Positions 21,700 to 34,014 are shown, counted from the first letter of the stretch. The stretch is DNA of 64,000 bases from Gnetum montanum (GCA_015680685.1 MNCI01004656.1:2206904-2270903), one strand, 5' to 3'. A program made the numbers and translations. Notes: generated by a model not told the origin, from the letters alone.

Positions 21700-23130
21700 T
21701 TCTATTTTTTCTTCCTATGATCTAGATCTTGTGGCATCTCTTGAGTAATAAGATAAGTGAGGATGCCATCATACCATTTTGGCTCTATGGGCACTTGTTC
21801 ATTAATTACTCCAACAAAGAGTTCATTAGGAAAATGATCAAAGAGTGGGATCTCCATTTTGTTATACCATATTAACCAAGAAATATGGTCAATGATCACA
21901 TTCTCAGTCCCCTTTTGATCTACTATTATAAGATCAAATTCCTACAAGATCACCAACCACTATATGATACAGGTGCTCACCATTGACTTATTCATCAAGA
22001 AGAAAATGGCACTATGATCAATGTGTACAAACACTTTGTACCGAAGCACATAGTACGTAAACTTTTCCAAATAATACACCACTACGATCAGTTCTTTCTC
22101 CATTGTGGTATAATTGAGCTATACACTCATAATGCTTTGGCTTATGTAGTGGATGTAATATGGATGTTTTTGATCATCCAACTACATCAGCACAACTCCT
22201 AAGGCATAATTTGATGCATCTGTCATGATATGAAATAGTCTAGTGCTCATAGAATTAAAGTTTCTATGAGTCTCTCCTTTAGCTATTGGAATGCACTTTC
22301 ACATTCCTTAGTCCAACAAATGGAGCATATTTCTTTGTTAGCTCGACCAATGATTTTGTGATCTTAAAGAAACTTTTTATAAATTACCTATATTGACCAG
22401 TGTGTCCAAGGAATGACTGAACATCTTTAACTATTTCCTATTGACAGGTTATTCCTTGGATCACCCTTATCTTTTCAAGGTCTACCTCAATCCCTGCTTG
22501 TGAGATTCTATGTCCCAATACTATGCCCTATTTGATCATTAGATGGCTATTTTTCCAATTGAGTCATAGGTTTGTCTCCACACATATTTTTAATACTTTC
22601 TTAAGGTAGTCCATGGCTTGCTTGAATGTAGTGCTATAAGTGGACAAGTCATCCATGAAGAATTCCACAGCACTACCAATTTGTTATCAAAAGATGCTTA
22701 AGACCTAGTATTGAAATGTGGTAGGAGCATTACATAGATCCAAAGGCATCTTTTGATATGAAAAAGTCCCCTTGGGACTCATGAATGTAGTTTTGGCTTG
22801 ATCCTCTACTACAATATGAATTTGGTTATAGCCATAATAACCATCTAGAAAACTATAATAGCAATGTCCAAAAATGGTGTCCAATACTTCTTCAACAAAT
22901 GGCAATAGAAAATGATCTTTGAATGTTGCCATATTCAATAGCCTAAAATCAATACAAACCCACCACTTGTCAGCTTTCTTTAGTACAATCATAAGTAGGC
23001 TAACCCACTCACTATCTGAAATAGGATAGATGAACCCCACCTTAAGGAGTTGTTCTATTTCCTCCTTAATGATTTGCTTTAATTTGGGATTCAACCACTA
23101 TTGTGGCTACTTCCTTGGCTTCATGGCTAG
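21700..23130 (-). pseudogene. Athila-B reverse transcriptase and RNase H
   Basis: The RT N-terminal half is open at 22705-23094 (KEEIEQLLKVGFIYPISDSE ... VCIDFRLLN). The active site reads FMDD at 22648-22659, with both Asp kept, followed by a stop-broken palm. RNase H (about 21950-22350) shows TDASNYALG and HPYYIHYISQS. The C-terminal spacer (21702-21899) has IDHISWL and WYDGILTYLITQEMP, the link to integrase seen in Athila-like elements. Integrase is absent: sequence jumps to chromovirus gag at about 21700. Confidence 0.88.
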
Positions 23131-24000
23131 ATCAGTATAAATATGGTGCTGACATATTTGTGGATCAATACGAGTGATTTTAGGATATGTCCAATCAAAT
23201 GTTGTGGGCTCTTGTTTAAAATTTTCAAGGAATTTCAACTATCCCCAATAGGTATCATTATTTTTGTCATTAGAGAGTTGTACATGAACTTACTCTAGTT
23301 CATCCATGCCTATGACATAAGTGCATGTTAAGCTCTTAGTTGTTTTCATGCAAATTATAATACTCTCAAAATTAGCTATTAACCATAGGGTGTTCTCTTA
23401 TTTTGTGGTTGCTACATAAATACACCTTTGAATATTTGCCTCATTTGCAAATTTCTTCTATGGGAAAATGGATGCTCTTTTCACAAACAAGAGTTTCTGC
23501 ACGCCGTTGCACCTTATATTTCTATACATGATGCATGGAACTTGTTCCTTCTTGATCTTTCTAAATGCATTTTTCATGAAAATTTTTACGGAAATATCTT
23601 TAATTCCAATTCTTGCATCAATAGTACTTAGCCACATCCTTCCCATAATAATTAGAAAATCCTCCTTGTAGTTCTCAACTTTGATCACTAGGAAATCGGT
23701 AGGATAAGACCACCCATAGATAGTGGTCACAATATCTTCTACTAGTCCCAATGAAATAGTGATGGACTAGTTTGCCAATTCTCATCTGATATTTCTTTTC
23801 TTGAAAGGCAGCAAGTTTCAAGCAGTATACATCTTATAAGAAATCATATCAACATTGGAACCTGACTCTAGAAGAGCTTTTCATGGTTAATTCCTAGCAA
23901 TCTGTAAATAGATAATGGGACTTCTAAGATTAGGTAATTTCCTGGGAAGGTTGCCAACTTGGATCTAGTTAGATATGGCATGAGTTAACATAATAGTGAG
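23131..24000 (-). pseudogene. Athila-B protease and linker
   Basis: Retropepsin and the linker to RT. The frame at 23458-23751 carries LVEDIVTTIYGWSYPTDFLV, then IIMGRMWLSTIDARIGI, the conserved C-terminal half of Athila-type proteases. The active-site region upstream (about 23860-23900) reads KALLESGSNVD-like in a broken frame. Equivalent blocks occur in Athila-C, -D and -E, which supports the assignment. Stops and shifts are present. Confidence 0.78.
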
Positions 24001-26419
24001 GATCTTGGAAGGTATTTGGTTTGAAGGGCTTTCAATTTGATGATTTGTAGAGGATGAGAAAGGAGCAGGATGACCAATCACATGAGTTTGTGAGGGATTA
24101 GGAGGGCTATTGAATTGGAAGAATGGTCATTTGTAAAATGTAGGTTCCAAACAACTCAGTTGATCAACTAGTTGTGTATTAATAGCCCTAATAGCATTAT
24201 GTTATTGGGGCTAAGCTAGAAGCTCACCCTGCATGGATGGAGCAGGCAATAATTGTGTCAATGGTGGAGGAATAATTGCAAGCACATGCGAAGGGTATGG
24301 ATAGAATATGGGATCCCCCCTAGGAGTTGGAGAATGAGTTCAATGGAATTCATGAGGGTGGTAATGATGCTAGAAAGGAGAAACATGATCGGAAGAGTCA
24401 TGTAGAAATAGGGGTTATTGAACATAGTACCCATACAAATCTAGCTACCTATAAGGGTACTGCTACCATGATGGTGGCATCCCCCACGACAGTGGTTGCT
24501 ACTGTTGCTAATACTACTCATATGATTCTAGTGGAGTTCCACTTGGATAATAAGGTTGTTGCTAGTAGAACTACTTAGGATTACCTTGAGGATAGGGTAA
24601 TCTTCGAGGTGTTTACCTTTTTGATAGTTGTGGATTCAGAGCATACACCCCAGATTCCTGTAAGTATGACATAATAGGGAAACATCCCTTAGAATGTTCA
24701 TAGTAGCAAATGTCACACCCACAATCATCATAAGATTTAGCCTCCACAACTTCTTCTACTACAACAGCTTTTCTCTTGTCCCTTTGGTAGGCATGTTTAT
24801 CTTCTTGCCCCTTGATTCTTCTATGATTTTTAGAGAAATTTGAAATTTTTCATTCAACAAATCCCACATTTTATCTATCTTAGATGAAATTTCAAACATA
24901 TATTTTTGTATTAACAAGGTCTTTCTTTGCACCACCTCATTAAGAGGTGACTCCTCCTCACTATCAAAAAAGTAGATCTCCTTCTTTCTAATGGAATTAT
25001 CCCTGTTATATTCTTCTAAACTTTCACATTTCCTAAACTCTCCATCTTCTTTTGCTACTTGCTCAATTACCATTTGTATATAATAGGCTACTAATTTTGA
25101 TAGTCTTCCTTGGGCGCAGGCCCAAAGGATCTCTATCTTTCTAAGCAAAGCCCATCTATGAAGTGGCTAATTTGTTTCCTCTAAGAGTAACCATGGCTAG
25201 GGCATTGGTGTAATAATGAATAATATCTACCCATGGCAGCATCCAAGGGTTCATGTATTTATTTTTTCCATCCTTGGATTTGCCTTCATAGGTTTAACAC
25301 TCTTGAGTACATCTAATACTTGTCATTAAATAGTTCTAACATTGTACTCCATCAACAGATTAATTCTAGTTCTAGAGATTGGTACTAGCTTTTTGCTTCC
25401 TTGATAAGTGTTCTAGGGAACATCTTGAGCTTTTGCTAATCATTTTCAATATTTTATAATGCATAGGCATCATGATAGGCTTGCAGATACATTTGAGGAT
25501 CTAATTTATATCCTCCATCAAATCTAGGGATCCTATTCATGTCTAGCTACTTAATTCAACTATCTCTCACAAGTTTGGTAGGAATTTTGACAGTATCTAT
25601 GATGTTGAGCATATTTTGAGTGGCTAGTAGAGGTTCATCATCATGATCTTGATGATGCCTATGATGTTCTCTATCATACCTTCATTCATGGTGGTCTCTA
25701 TGATTATCATTATTGTCTTGCCACCTATAGTTATTTTCATATTCGAATAAGGAAGTTGATCTAAATGAAGAGGGTGAAAAGGGAGAAATACTACCATCAC
25801 CATGGTGTCTACCATTTCCTTTCTACTTTTCATAGCCACAATCCTTAGAGTGATCGTCATTATGCTTGTTCAAGTTCCCACTTTAGCTTCCTTTCTTAGA
25901 GCTCCCACAACCATGAGACTTATTGTTAACGCAACTTGGATTGTTGATTACTAATTTAGGATTTGGACTTAACTTCCCTTCACTAGAGTTAAGAGGTGAA
26001 GATTTTGCATATTGAGAACCCTCAGAAAGAGGTTCCTCATCATCCTTTTGATTTACCAGGAATAAGGGGTTAGTGAACCACTTTCCCTTCATGGATTTGT
26101 GATGTTTTTCTTGTTTTTGATCTTATTTGCATTGTGTCTCAGTGGGACAATAGTTCCAAAAGTCATGATCTTCCACAACATCCTCTCTGTGAAGCTCCTT
26201 GATGTCTAACCTTGTAAGAGTTTTGAGTAGCATCTTGGGAACAGATCAATCATATTGTAATATAGCATTACCCTCCATGCATTGCCACCACATTTGTTCA
26301 TCCTGATGGAGGACATAAGTGAAATTGGGTAGAAACTCATTAGGATGAGTCTATACCACTCTGCATTCTTATGGTACTTTTGACTTAGAATCATCTCACT
26401 TGTGATAAGAAGAAGACAC
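24001..26419 (-). pseudogene. gag: Athila-B gag
   Basis: Collinear with Athila-A gag but with many stops. The start region at 26419 reads GTG TCT TCT TCT where Athila-A has ATG GCT TCT TCT. The N-terminal HPNEFLPNFTYVLHQDEQMW block, the gag core (about 25150-25500) and an acidic block (25148-24759, EEESPLNEVVQRKTLLIQ) follow. The zinc-knuckle-like motif near 24690-24725 (CDICYYEHSKGC) keeps its Cys and His. The C-terminus is Pro/Gln/Tyr-rich, as in Athila-A. Confidence 0.82.
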
Positions 26420-26559
26420 TTTTGTTAGAAATAGTTTCTCAGTGTGTTTGTAGTATATTTTTGATTAATTATTATGATTTAACTTTGTCTCATTCATTTC
26501 AATGATCTTGAGTATTTTTTACTAATCCTAAATTAATAGTGCATTGTATTAGCTATGAA

Positions 26560-26577
26560 TCCCCAGCAACGATGCCA
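26560..26577 (-). other. Primer-binding site of Athila-B, tRNA-Asp type
   Basis: The minus strand reads TGGCATCGTTGCTGGGGA, differing from the canonical tRNA-Asp-type site at three positions, all transitions. It sits one base from the LTR and about 140 bp upstream of the gag start region. Confidence 0.85.
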
Positions 26578-26578
26578 A

Positions 26579-27426
26579 TGATGTGTGGTGAGGTATCCCT
26601 AGGCCCAACCATACGAGTCGCTAAGGCATTCATGTGTAATTTGATTGAATTCGATGGATTCCTAGTGTTCTCGTACACAAGATTTAATGTAGAAGGTGAA
26701 TATAATCATGGAATGATCATTGTCTTCCCAACTACACTTATGAGTCTTATTTGTATGGTTAAGTGTAATTGAGGGACATGATTTTTATTATTTTTATATT
26801 TTTTTCACCTAAGGTTGGTAATAAATTGAGAATAAATTGATTAACTAATTTAATTGCTAATTAATAACTAACTATCCTAACATAAGCATCTGATCCCACT
26901 TTCTATACACATCCTAAACACATACAATACTGTTGGGCAACCAAGTGTTAAGCACTACTAGGATTAGCAAGTGTTATACATATGCTAAAGTGGTCATAAT
27001 TATGTATGCTAGTCTATTTAGCTTAATTAATCAATTACTTAAAGTCTTAATAATTCTATATTAATTAATTTCTTAATTAATAAAAACCATAAATGCATAA
27101 ATAAATCATTAAGCTAGTCCAAGTGTTGCAAGGTTTATTAAAAAAGCTCATCTTTGTTGTTGCATGCACTTTGGTGCTCAAGAGTGCTCAAATAAAGATC
27201 TGTACACTCCTTGACTCTTATTGCAAGTTCATAGAAAATTATTTTATCTCTCACGGAAACAAATTGTAAGAGTTTCACTAGCAACTAAAATTCTAACTCT
27301 TCTTAACATGGCTGGGTGCCATATTTATAGACCTACTAGGGTGCCATGTTGATGGGTATACATGAATGTGGGAAAGCCTTTGTTGATAGGATCCCATCAA
27401 CGCAACTAACTGAAGACACTTCATCA
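26579..27426 (-). mobile_element. 5' LTR of Athila-B, about 848 bp
   Basis: Begins TGATGTG next to the primer site and probably ends TTCATCA at 27426. A minus-strand TATA word CTATAAATATGGCACCC lies around 27315-27331. It shares the TTGTCTTCC ... TATGGTTAAG ... ATGATTTTT order with the other Athila LTRs. The outer end is inferred from the terminal inverted repeat only. Confidence 0.75.
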
Positions 27427-27599
27427 ATAAGCATGGGGACTATTGAGAAAATTGTAGATAACTTCTGAATGCTTAATTCTCTTATCTTTTTTTAGGCCCC
27501 AAGAATGAATGATTAAAAATTTCTCCTTGGCATCATGAAGTAGATTACTCTAAGTGGTTTTACCACAAATATGAGGCCATGAGGTAGTAGTTGAAAATG

Positions 27600-28500
27600 A
27601 TGGGGTGAGAGGCTTTCATCCAACCCCCCATGGATTGGTTTTATTAGGAAGAAGTCCCATAATTTTATAGAAATTTGAAGCCACATTTGATAAAGGTAGA
27701 TCCTCCATAATGTTATTTGGTTTCCTTAGTGAGGAAAATGTGAGTGAAGTTTACTATAGCAAGGCTCTAGTGGTTTGCGCTACTAGCAAAAGGAGAATAC
27801 ATCTTGAAGCCCAAGGCTAGCATGGTAGAGAAATATGATCTCCTACATCAATTTATTGAGGAATTTAACTTTGGGAGGCTACAGACTTGAGGTTACATTT
27901 TGTAGACCTTTGGCCGGAGCACTGTGTGATGGAAAGGATGATCCTCACAAACTTCCTACCATCCAGATATATGACATATGTTGTCTAGCCCTCCAAGTAA
28001 TGAAGGGTTTAAACTTCGAGAAGTAAGAAAACTTCGCCTATCTTCCAATGAAGTACATGGTATATCATTACAATGATTATGCATTCAAGATTTGCCTTCC
28101 TTTCCTTATTTCAACCATTTTTCAAAATTTGGGGAAATAGATGCAAAGATGCACCTCATAGTGCTCAAGAAGAATACCTTTGCATGTTCCTTAAAAATTT
28201 ATACCAAGGTTGGCCCCTTTGTTAATGAGTCAGAGGACCCAAGCTCTTCATTAGTACCAAAGGCCAATGAAGCTCATGAATTTAGAGAAGAAGTGCGAGA
28301 CTAGCTTCAAGAGGTTAGATCCACATAAAGGAATATTATAACAGTTTTAGAGAAGGTCAATTCCTCCTCCATTACCATGGATAAGAGGGTAGCAAACATT
28401 GAAAATGTTCATCCTTAAATTAGAGATGATGACTAGGGAGCAGAACCTTCTCATTTTGAAGAAGACATGGAGGTGGAGGAAGGATCATAGGCTTGATGCT
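27600..28500 (+). pseudogene. Unidentified broken ORF, probably repeat-encoded
   Basis: Several plus-strand frames follow one another with stops between: one reads LLAKGEYILKPKA, then LLHQFIEEFNFGRLQT; a second includes YLPMKYMVYHYNDYAFKI; then PSFPYFNHFSKFGEIDAKMH and a Glu/Ser-rich end (28205-28304 and beyond, VLEKVNSSSITMDKRVANIE). Coding-like composition persists for about 800 bp, so a protein was once encoded. I do not recognise the family. Similarity to a host gene or to an ORF carried by plant repeats are both possible. Confidence 0.4.
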
Positions 28501-28632
28501 ATCAATAATATTTATTTTATTTTTATGTTGTTGTGTCCATTGAGCCATTATGGGGTAATTAGACAAGTGAAATTTTGTTTATTTACTTTTAAAAAGCATA
28601 ATCACAGATGGTATGATTAATGTTTGATTTTG

Positions 28633-28635
<3 letters not shown>

Positions 28636-28669
<34 letters not shown>
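28636..28669. repeat. (AT)17 microsatellite
   Basis: Uninterrupted AT dinucleotide run of 34 bp. Confidence 0.97.
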
Positions 28670-28672
<3 letters not shown>

Positions 28673-30539
28673 AGCATTGTACTCTTCCATTTTCTTATGA
28701 ATTTAAAACTTAATGAAATCGTTAATGTTATATGAGATGCATTTGTTGATGCAAATATGTTTATATGGAAGGTGCCTATTTCATTATTTTGAAGCTCAAT
28801 TTAATTATTTTGTTAGCCAATAAGCTTGGTTGTGTGATGAAGGTTTAAATTAGATTTATTAGTTGAAATTTATGTGCATATCTTTGCCTTTCTTATCCAA
28901 GCACTAGCTAAAGGTTAACAAGGGGCTATGATAGACCCTAAATTGTTCTAGTTTTGGTGAATAAAAATTCTTTTCTTTTAATTTTTTTACTATTTTACTA
29001 TATCAAAGTGCATCGATATATTTGATGGTCATCAATATGAATTTATTAATTTGATAAGTCTCTATTATTGCATGTTATCGCAAGATCTATCTAAATTGAC
29101 AAGGATATCAATTGGGATCGAGAACTTTGACATGTGTTAAATAAGACAACATTAATACACATCATCAAATCAATGTAGATCGATCCAAATTATGCTGATT
29201 TTCATAGCTATCATGACAAGGATCAATATCATCTAGTTACAAGACTAGGTGCCTTGCTAGGAAATGAAGATATTGATTTCCACTATTGGCACAATGTAGA
29301 TTGACTATTGAAGGACATAGCCACTGCAATACGATTTGATGCTTCGAAACTGATCTCCATCAATGTGTTCAATGAAGATTGATTTACCAAAATAAAAACA
29401 TTTTTTCCTATTATAATCAAACCTCTTCCAGTATAAATGGAGAAGCACGATACCCAATAAAAGGGGATCAAATATCAAGAGAAACCCACATCAAATTGGA
29501 ATCATTCTCTAAAGCTTTTCGTTATATAAATTACCAATGAAGATTTGTTGAGCCTTGTGATAATTATCAACAATTGGAGTCCATTGATGGGATGGGCTAT
29601 TGAAGTTGTTGCATTGTGGAAACAACAAGGAAAAGTCACAGATTAAGTGAAGTCTCACTTATAATCTTCATTGTCTATATTATTATTATATGATTTAAAT
29701 TTGATTCAATCATTTAATTTCCACTCTTGAAATTATGGTTAGAAGTTAGTGTGAAAATTTATGATTTTACTTATGAGTAATAGTCATAAGTGTGGGATTT
29801 TAATTGAATTTGGATCTAACCATTTATTGTCTTGATGATCCCTTTAACTTTGAACCATTCCTCCATGAATACAACTCCCAAGTTAGTCAAAGATGAGGTG
29901 ACATCTCTAAAATGAAGGTAATTTGGCACCAAGCTTTGGTTGGCTTGTTAAGCACAAAATAATTGCATCTCATGATGTACTATTTGATAAATTATTCTAA
30001 AAAATCAAATCACATTGTTTCAAAAAATCATAAAAGAACCTACAATGATCCCTTGTAAAAGACACAACCATATGTGACCTTCAATAAAAATCATTGTGAA
30101 GAACTTGGTCCAAATCAGAAATCCAACCTCACAAATTCCCATATACATTGGTAACCACAATGAATTACAAATTAGTAAAAATCTATAGACTAGTAGAGTT
30201 TGAGCATATAAGTGAAATGTCCATGTAAAGGCTAAGATGTTTCAAAAGACCAATTTGACTTGAGTGATTTAGAATTGATATTTCAAGTAAGTAAACCCAT
30301 GAATATATGAGAAGCTATGAAAAATTATGATTAGTATGATGTAATGAAATGAGAATGTAACATGTTAATAAAAAATGAGATATGGAAAGTAATTTATACT
30401 TTATTAAAGATGAAAATGTTAACAAGTAACAAAATAGGTTTTTCATATTAAAAGAAAAGGTAATAAAACATTACAAATATATAAAGCCTAGCTAGTTGTT
30501 CCAAGGTTTTTGTACAAATGAAGCATATTGACTATAAAA
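28670..30539. other. AT-rich tract, no gene identified
   Basis: No coding frame supported. The stretch 28980-29660 has a plus-strand TATA-like word (AGTATAAATGG near 29430) and could be a decayed LTR, but I found no matching partner or primer site. Confidence 0.35.
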
Positions 30540-31010
30540 AAGTCTTCTTCCAATATAAAGTAGTAGACTATATAGTATATTTTATTCATAGCTACTACCT
30601 ACAATTAAACATTATATCAACTTGATGTTAAGTATACTTTTTAAAATGAAGATATATAAGAAGAAATTTTTATATACCAACCTAAAGGCTTTGTGGATTA
30701 TTCAAGGTTTCCTAACTATGTTTGCATCGTAGAAAAGTTATTTTATAGGTTAGATCAAGCTCTCAAAAAATGGTACATAATGTGTGATGAAGGTAGACAT
30801 GAATTGGGGTTCAAAAGATCAAATACAAATATTGGTCATTATGTTATGAAAACAAAGGACTCACGAGGGTTGTAATAATGTTACTATATGTTGATAATAT
30901 TATTATGGATTTATTGAAAGAACACCATATTATGGATTATAAGTTAAGATCAACACTAATGATCAACTTTTTGATAAATTTACCAAGCCATTGAGTGTTA
31001 TGAATTTCAA
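30540..31010 (+). pseudogene. Ty1/copia reverse transcriptase fragment
   Basis: Plus-strand translation follows the copia RT order: HQLDVKYTF-x-NEDI, IYQPKGFVDYS, KLFYRLDQALKKWYI, ELGFKRSNTNIGHYVMKTKD, then a LLYVDNIIM-like active site where the second Asp of YVDD is Asn. Typical intact words are QPEGF, LYGLKQAPRAWY and YVDD. About 150 residues remain, with several stops. No gag, integrase or LTR of this element is seen nearby. Confidence 0.85.
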
Positions 31011-31051
31011 TAAAGTTATGACTAAATTAAATTGACAATTTTTATGAAAAA

Positions 31052-31052
31052 N
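31052..31052. other. Single ambiguous base
   Basis: One N in otherwise resolved sequence. Another occurs at 45997. Confidence 0.99.
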
Positions 31053-31269
31053 GCATGTAATGGAGTCCAAAATGTCATGATAAAAAATCATATAAAATAA
31101 CAATTAAATGTATGCATCACACACATAATCAACATATTATCACATTCATCATACTTGGCAAATAATCCTCCATGTGTGCCACTTCCTCAACATCATGGTT
31201 CCTAGCTGTAAAGCCTAATAAAAATAGTGCACATATAAAACTAAAATCATAAACATAAGCATATAAGTA

Positions 31270-31320
31270 ACATAACCAAGCTTCAAAAAAAAAAAAAAAA
31301 AAAAACATAACCAAGCTTCA
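31270..31320. repeat. Poly(A) run flanked by a direct repeat
   Basis: ACATAACCAAGCTTC (31270-31284) is followed by 21 A and then by the same 15 bases again, with further A's after each copy. The arrangement is [target copy][poly A][target copy], as left by a retroposed insert of which only the tail remains. Slippage or assembly duplication is an alternative. Confidence 0.75.
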
Positions 31321-32009
31321 AAACTTGAGTAATGATGATTTTTGTACATATTTTTATATTTTTCATTTTTTATATCATTTTTATCATTCTAGCTCATCTT
31401 TTTTGTAGAAGGTTCTTCTTGTATTTATTGTAGGATTCAACCACACAAGATGCAACCACCTAGGAACTTGTACAACAAGCTAAAGGGTGACTCTACCATT
31501 TCTTCAAATGGCATGATAATCATTTGTAGGAAGCCCATGCTATGGTTTTTAATCCCCTTGAATATCCTAATTTTTCTAACCATAAACATAAAATATCTCA
31601 GATTTGATGAATATCTCATATTTTGATCTTTGTAAGGTTTTATCTTTGTTGAATTAAATTCTTTATTATCTTGATGAACTATCCATGAACCAACAATATC
31701 TTTGACAGCCTACAGATCATTCAAGCCAAATGCTCTAGAAAGATGATTTTAATTCATTTTTAGTAGTTGAACCATTTCTTACTTTATTGTCACTATGAAT
31801 GAATGGTTCTATTAATATTTACATATGTTTATTATTCAAACTTTTAAATTTCCTAACTTATTTCTAGTTGTATTTGAACCTCTCTACTACATTCTCAAGG
31901 ATTGTCATAAGAAATAGTCATGACCTTTCGCTATGTCTTAAACCATTTGTTTACAATTTGTTACATACTTAATTAGGACATTTATAACTTTGCATAATTA
32001 CATAATGAA

Positions 32010-32161
32010 ACTAAAATTTTTACTTAGGTCCAAAACTAGTGTTAAAATTCTTTTTTATGAGTTTCTTTAAATTTATAACTTTATGCTAGCTAGTAAAATT
32101 GAAATTAACCTAGGTTTGCTAGGCTGAGAGTGTTACCACTAGGCAAATACTTCATTGTTAA
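32010..32161 (-). mobile_element. tRNA-derived SINE relic
   Basis: The minus strand starts TTAACAATGAAG, with an A-box-like TTGCCTAGTGG at 32146-32136 and a B-box-like AGGTTAATTTC at 32111-32101. The same head is shared with the relics at 33132 (minus) and 42667 (plus). An AAGTTATAAAT word follows the B box in related form in all three. The 3' end is not defined. Confidence 0.55.
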
Positions 32162-32959
32162 TCTTTCCTATAATATAATTTGTGACCCTTAAATGGGTTG
32201 GCCCATTAGAAGAGGAAGAGCATTTAACAATGTAAGTGAAACATGGCCTAAGATAACTTACCAATCTTTAGAGTATTACTCCGACCTATATGGAAGCATT
32301 ACCTCCAATTTTGCTTTGTTTTTACCTAAGATAATCAATCAATTTTTAAGAATAGAAAATAAGTAAGTTCCACATGTTTAAAAAGGGGCAGATGTTAGAA
32401 CATTTTGAAAACTAATACTTCTTCGTAGTTAAAAATAGGATAATTTTTGGAATTTGTGCATCAAAGATAGTTCATGAAATAAAGAATATAACATAATAAA
32501 GCATCTTGAAAACTTACAAAAATCAAAACTATGAAGTAAACAAGGAGAATAAAATGACAAATTCATGAGTAAAGGGGAAAAAGAAGTATATAGTAAATAG
32601 CAAGACATGCAAATATTGAAGACACAAGAAGTTTGTAAGTTAATACTCAACTCATGAAATCCAAAACTCATAGGAAGAAAATCAACCTATTAATACATAA
32701 AACATTATTAGGATTCAAGGGGCTTTAACACTTCTTCCATAAATAATTCTTGCCATGGTGTTTATAGAGCTTAAGTCCCAAAATTTTATCACCATGCAAA
32801 AACTTTTACATAATGTTTTAGTGGTTGTTTGTGCAAAACTAGCTTTCCATTCTACCATTATGTACTCATGATAACTTTCATGATAAAGTTTATCTACCTT
32901 AGTGCTACAATGATAATTGTTTATTTTCTATGAGGATGTCTAAGCAATTGGTAATTGTC

Positions 32960-33132
32960 CTTTGGCCAAAAATATATGCACTGAGACCTTCTGGATTTGT
33001 TAGACCACAATAGTTTCAAAAATCCTTTTATAAAATTCATTCATAACTTAAGTGTAATTCACTGGAAATAAACATGCAACTTGGGGTTTATATGTTAGGA
33101 GTCTTACCATTGGACTAATGCCTCATTGTTAG
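32960..33132 (-). mobile_element. tRNA-derived SINE relic
   Basis: The minus strand reads CTAACAATGAGGCATTAG, with an A-box-like TTAGTCCAATGG at 33118-33107 and AAGACTC after it. A weak B box TGTTTATTTCC and an AAGTTATGAAT word follow. It is more diverged than the other family members. Confidence 0.5.
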
Positions 33133-33789
33133 ATAGTTTCCATGGTAATTTAGAAAAGACATTTTAAGAAATTTGTATTGTAAGTGGGAAAATTTTCATA
33201 TTTATACATGCATGCAAATGCTTCACCAATTAGTATACACTTTATTTATATTGCTTTTAAATGATAAAATCAATATATACACTATTAGGTCACCATGTTA
33301 TTTTGATTGACTGACCTTGCAAGAATTTTATTGAAAAGGTGTAATTTTATATTAATTTATCCAAAGAATTTACTTAGGATACTTTTCCATCTGCATAATT
33401 TATATCATGTCCTTTTATAGGATTTTTAAATTCGTAGGCTTGCATTACATGTATGTATAGATACATTTATCTATTAAGTAAAATAGAGTGGCTTGAATCT
33501 TAAGGTACATAAAGTATACTTTAAGTTTATTTAATTGAAGCCCTATATGTTCCATATTATATGGTTACCTTGTATAAAAATAAATTTAAATATTTATATG
33601 ATTTTTATTGTTCTCTCTTCCCATTTGGTTGTTAGACCTTTTCGTTTTCGTGAAGGAAAAACTTGACTGCTTCATGTTTTCAGCGATGACGGTGAAACCT
33701 AATTCCTTCTAGGATCTCCTAATATAGCAATGCTAACTGCTAAACCTAAAATCTAATGGACATCATTCTTTAAGAATAATACCATCAGC

Positions 33790-33795
33790 TTTATT
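33790..33795 (-). terminator. Possible polyadenylation signal of the carbonic anhydrase gene
   Basis: AATAAA on the minus strand, 220 bases after the stop codon. Plant signals are loose, so the assignment is tentative. Confidence 0.45.
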
Positions 33796-34014
33796 ATTAG
33801 AGCCTCAGCATCTGTTGCAAAACTAGGGAAAACAACTGCAAGAGAATTTATCACGAGTAAGAAAGTAAGGGAGAGGCCTAAGTTGGGGAATAGGAGATTG
33901 GGAGATAGGGACGAAACCCACACTTAATTGCAGAGGCTCGGCCATAATACTGTGCTAATAATTTAGAAAGCTTTACTGGCATAGGATATTCTGCATCTGC
34001 ATGGTTTAATTGAT

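Larger units (their letters stand above)
31321..33785. other. AT-rich non-coding region downstream of the carbonic anhydrase gene
   Basis: No gene seen apart from two SINE relics given separately. Short frames here show no recognisable domain. Confidence 0.5.

Noticed and set aside
31129-31314. Small protein beginning with a Phe run
   Set aside because: The run is the antisense of the poly(A) tract.
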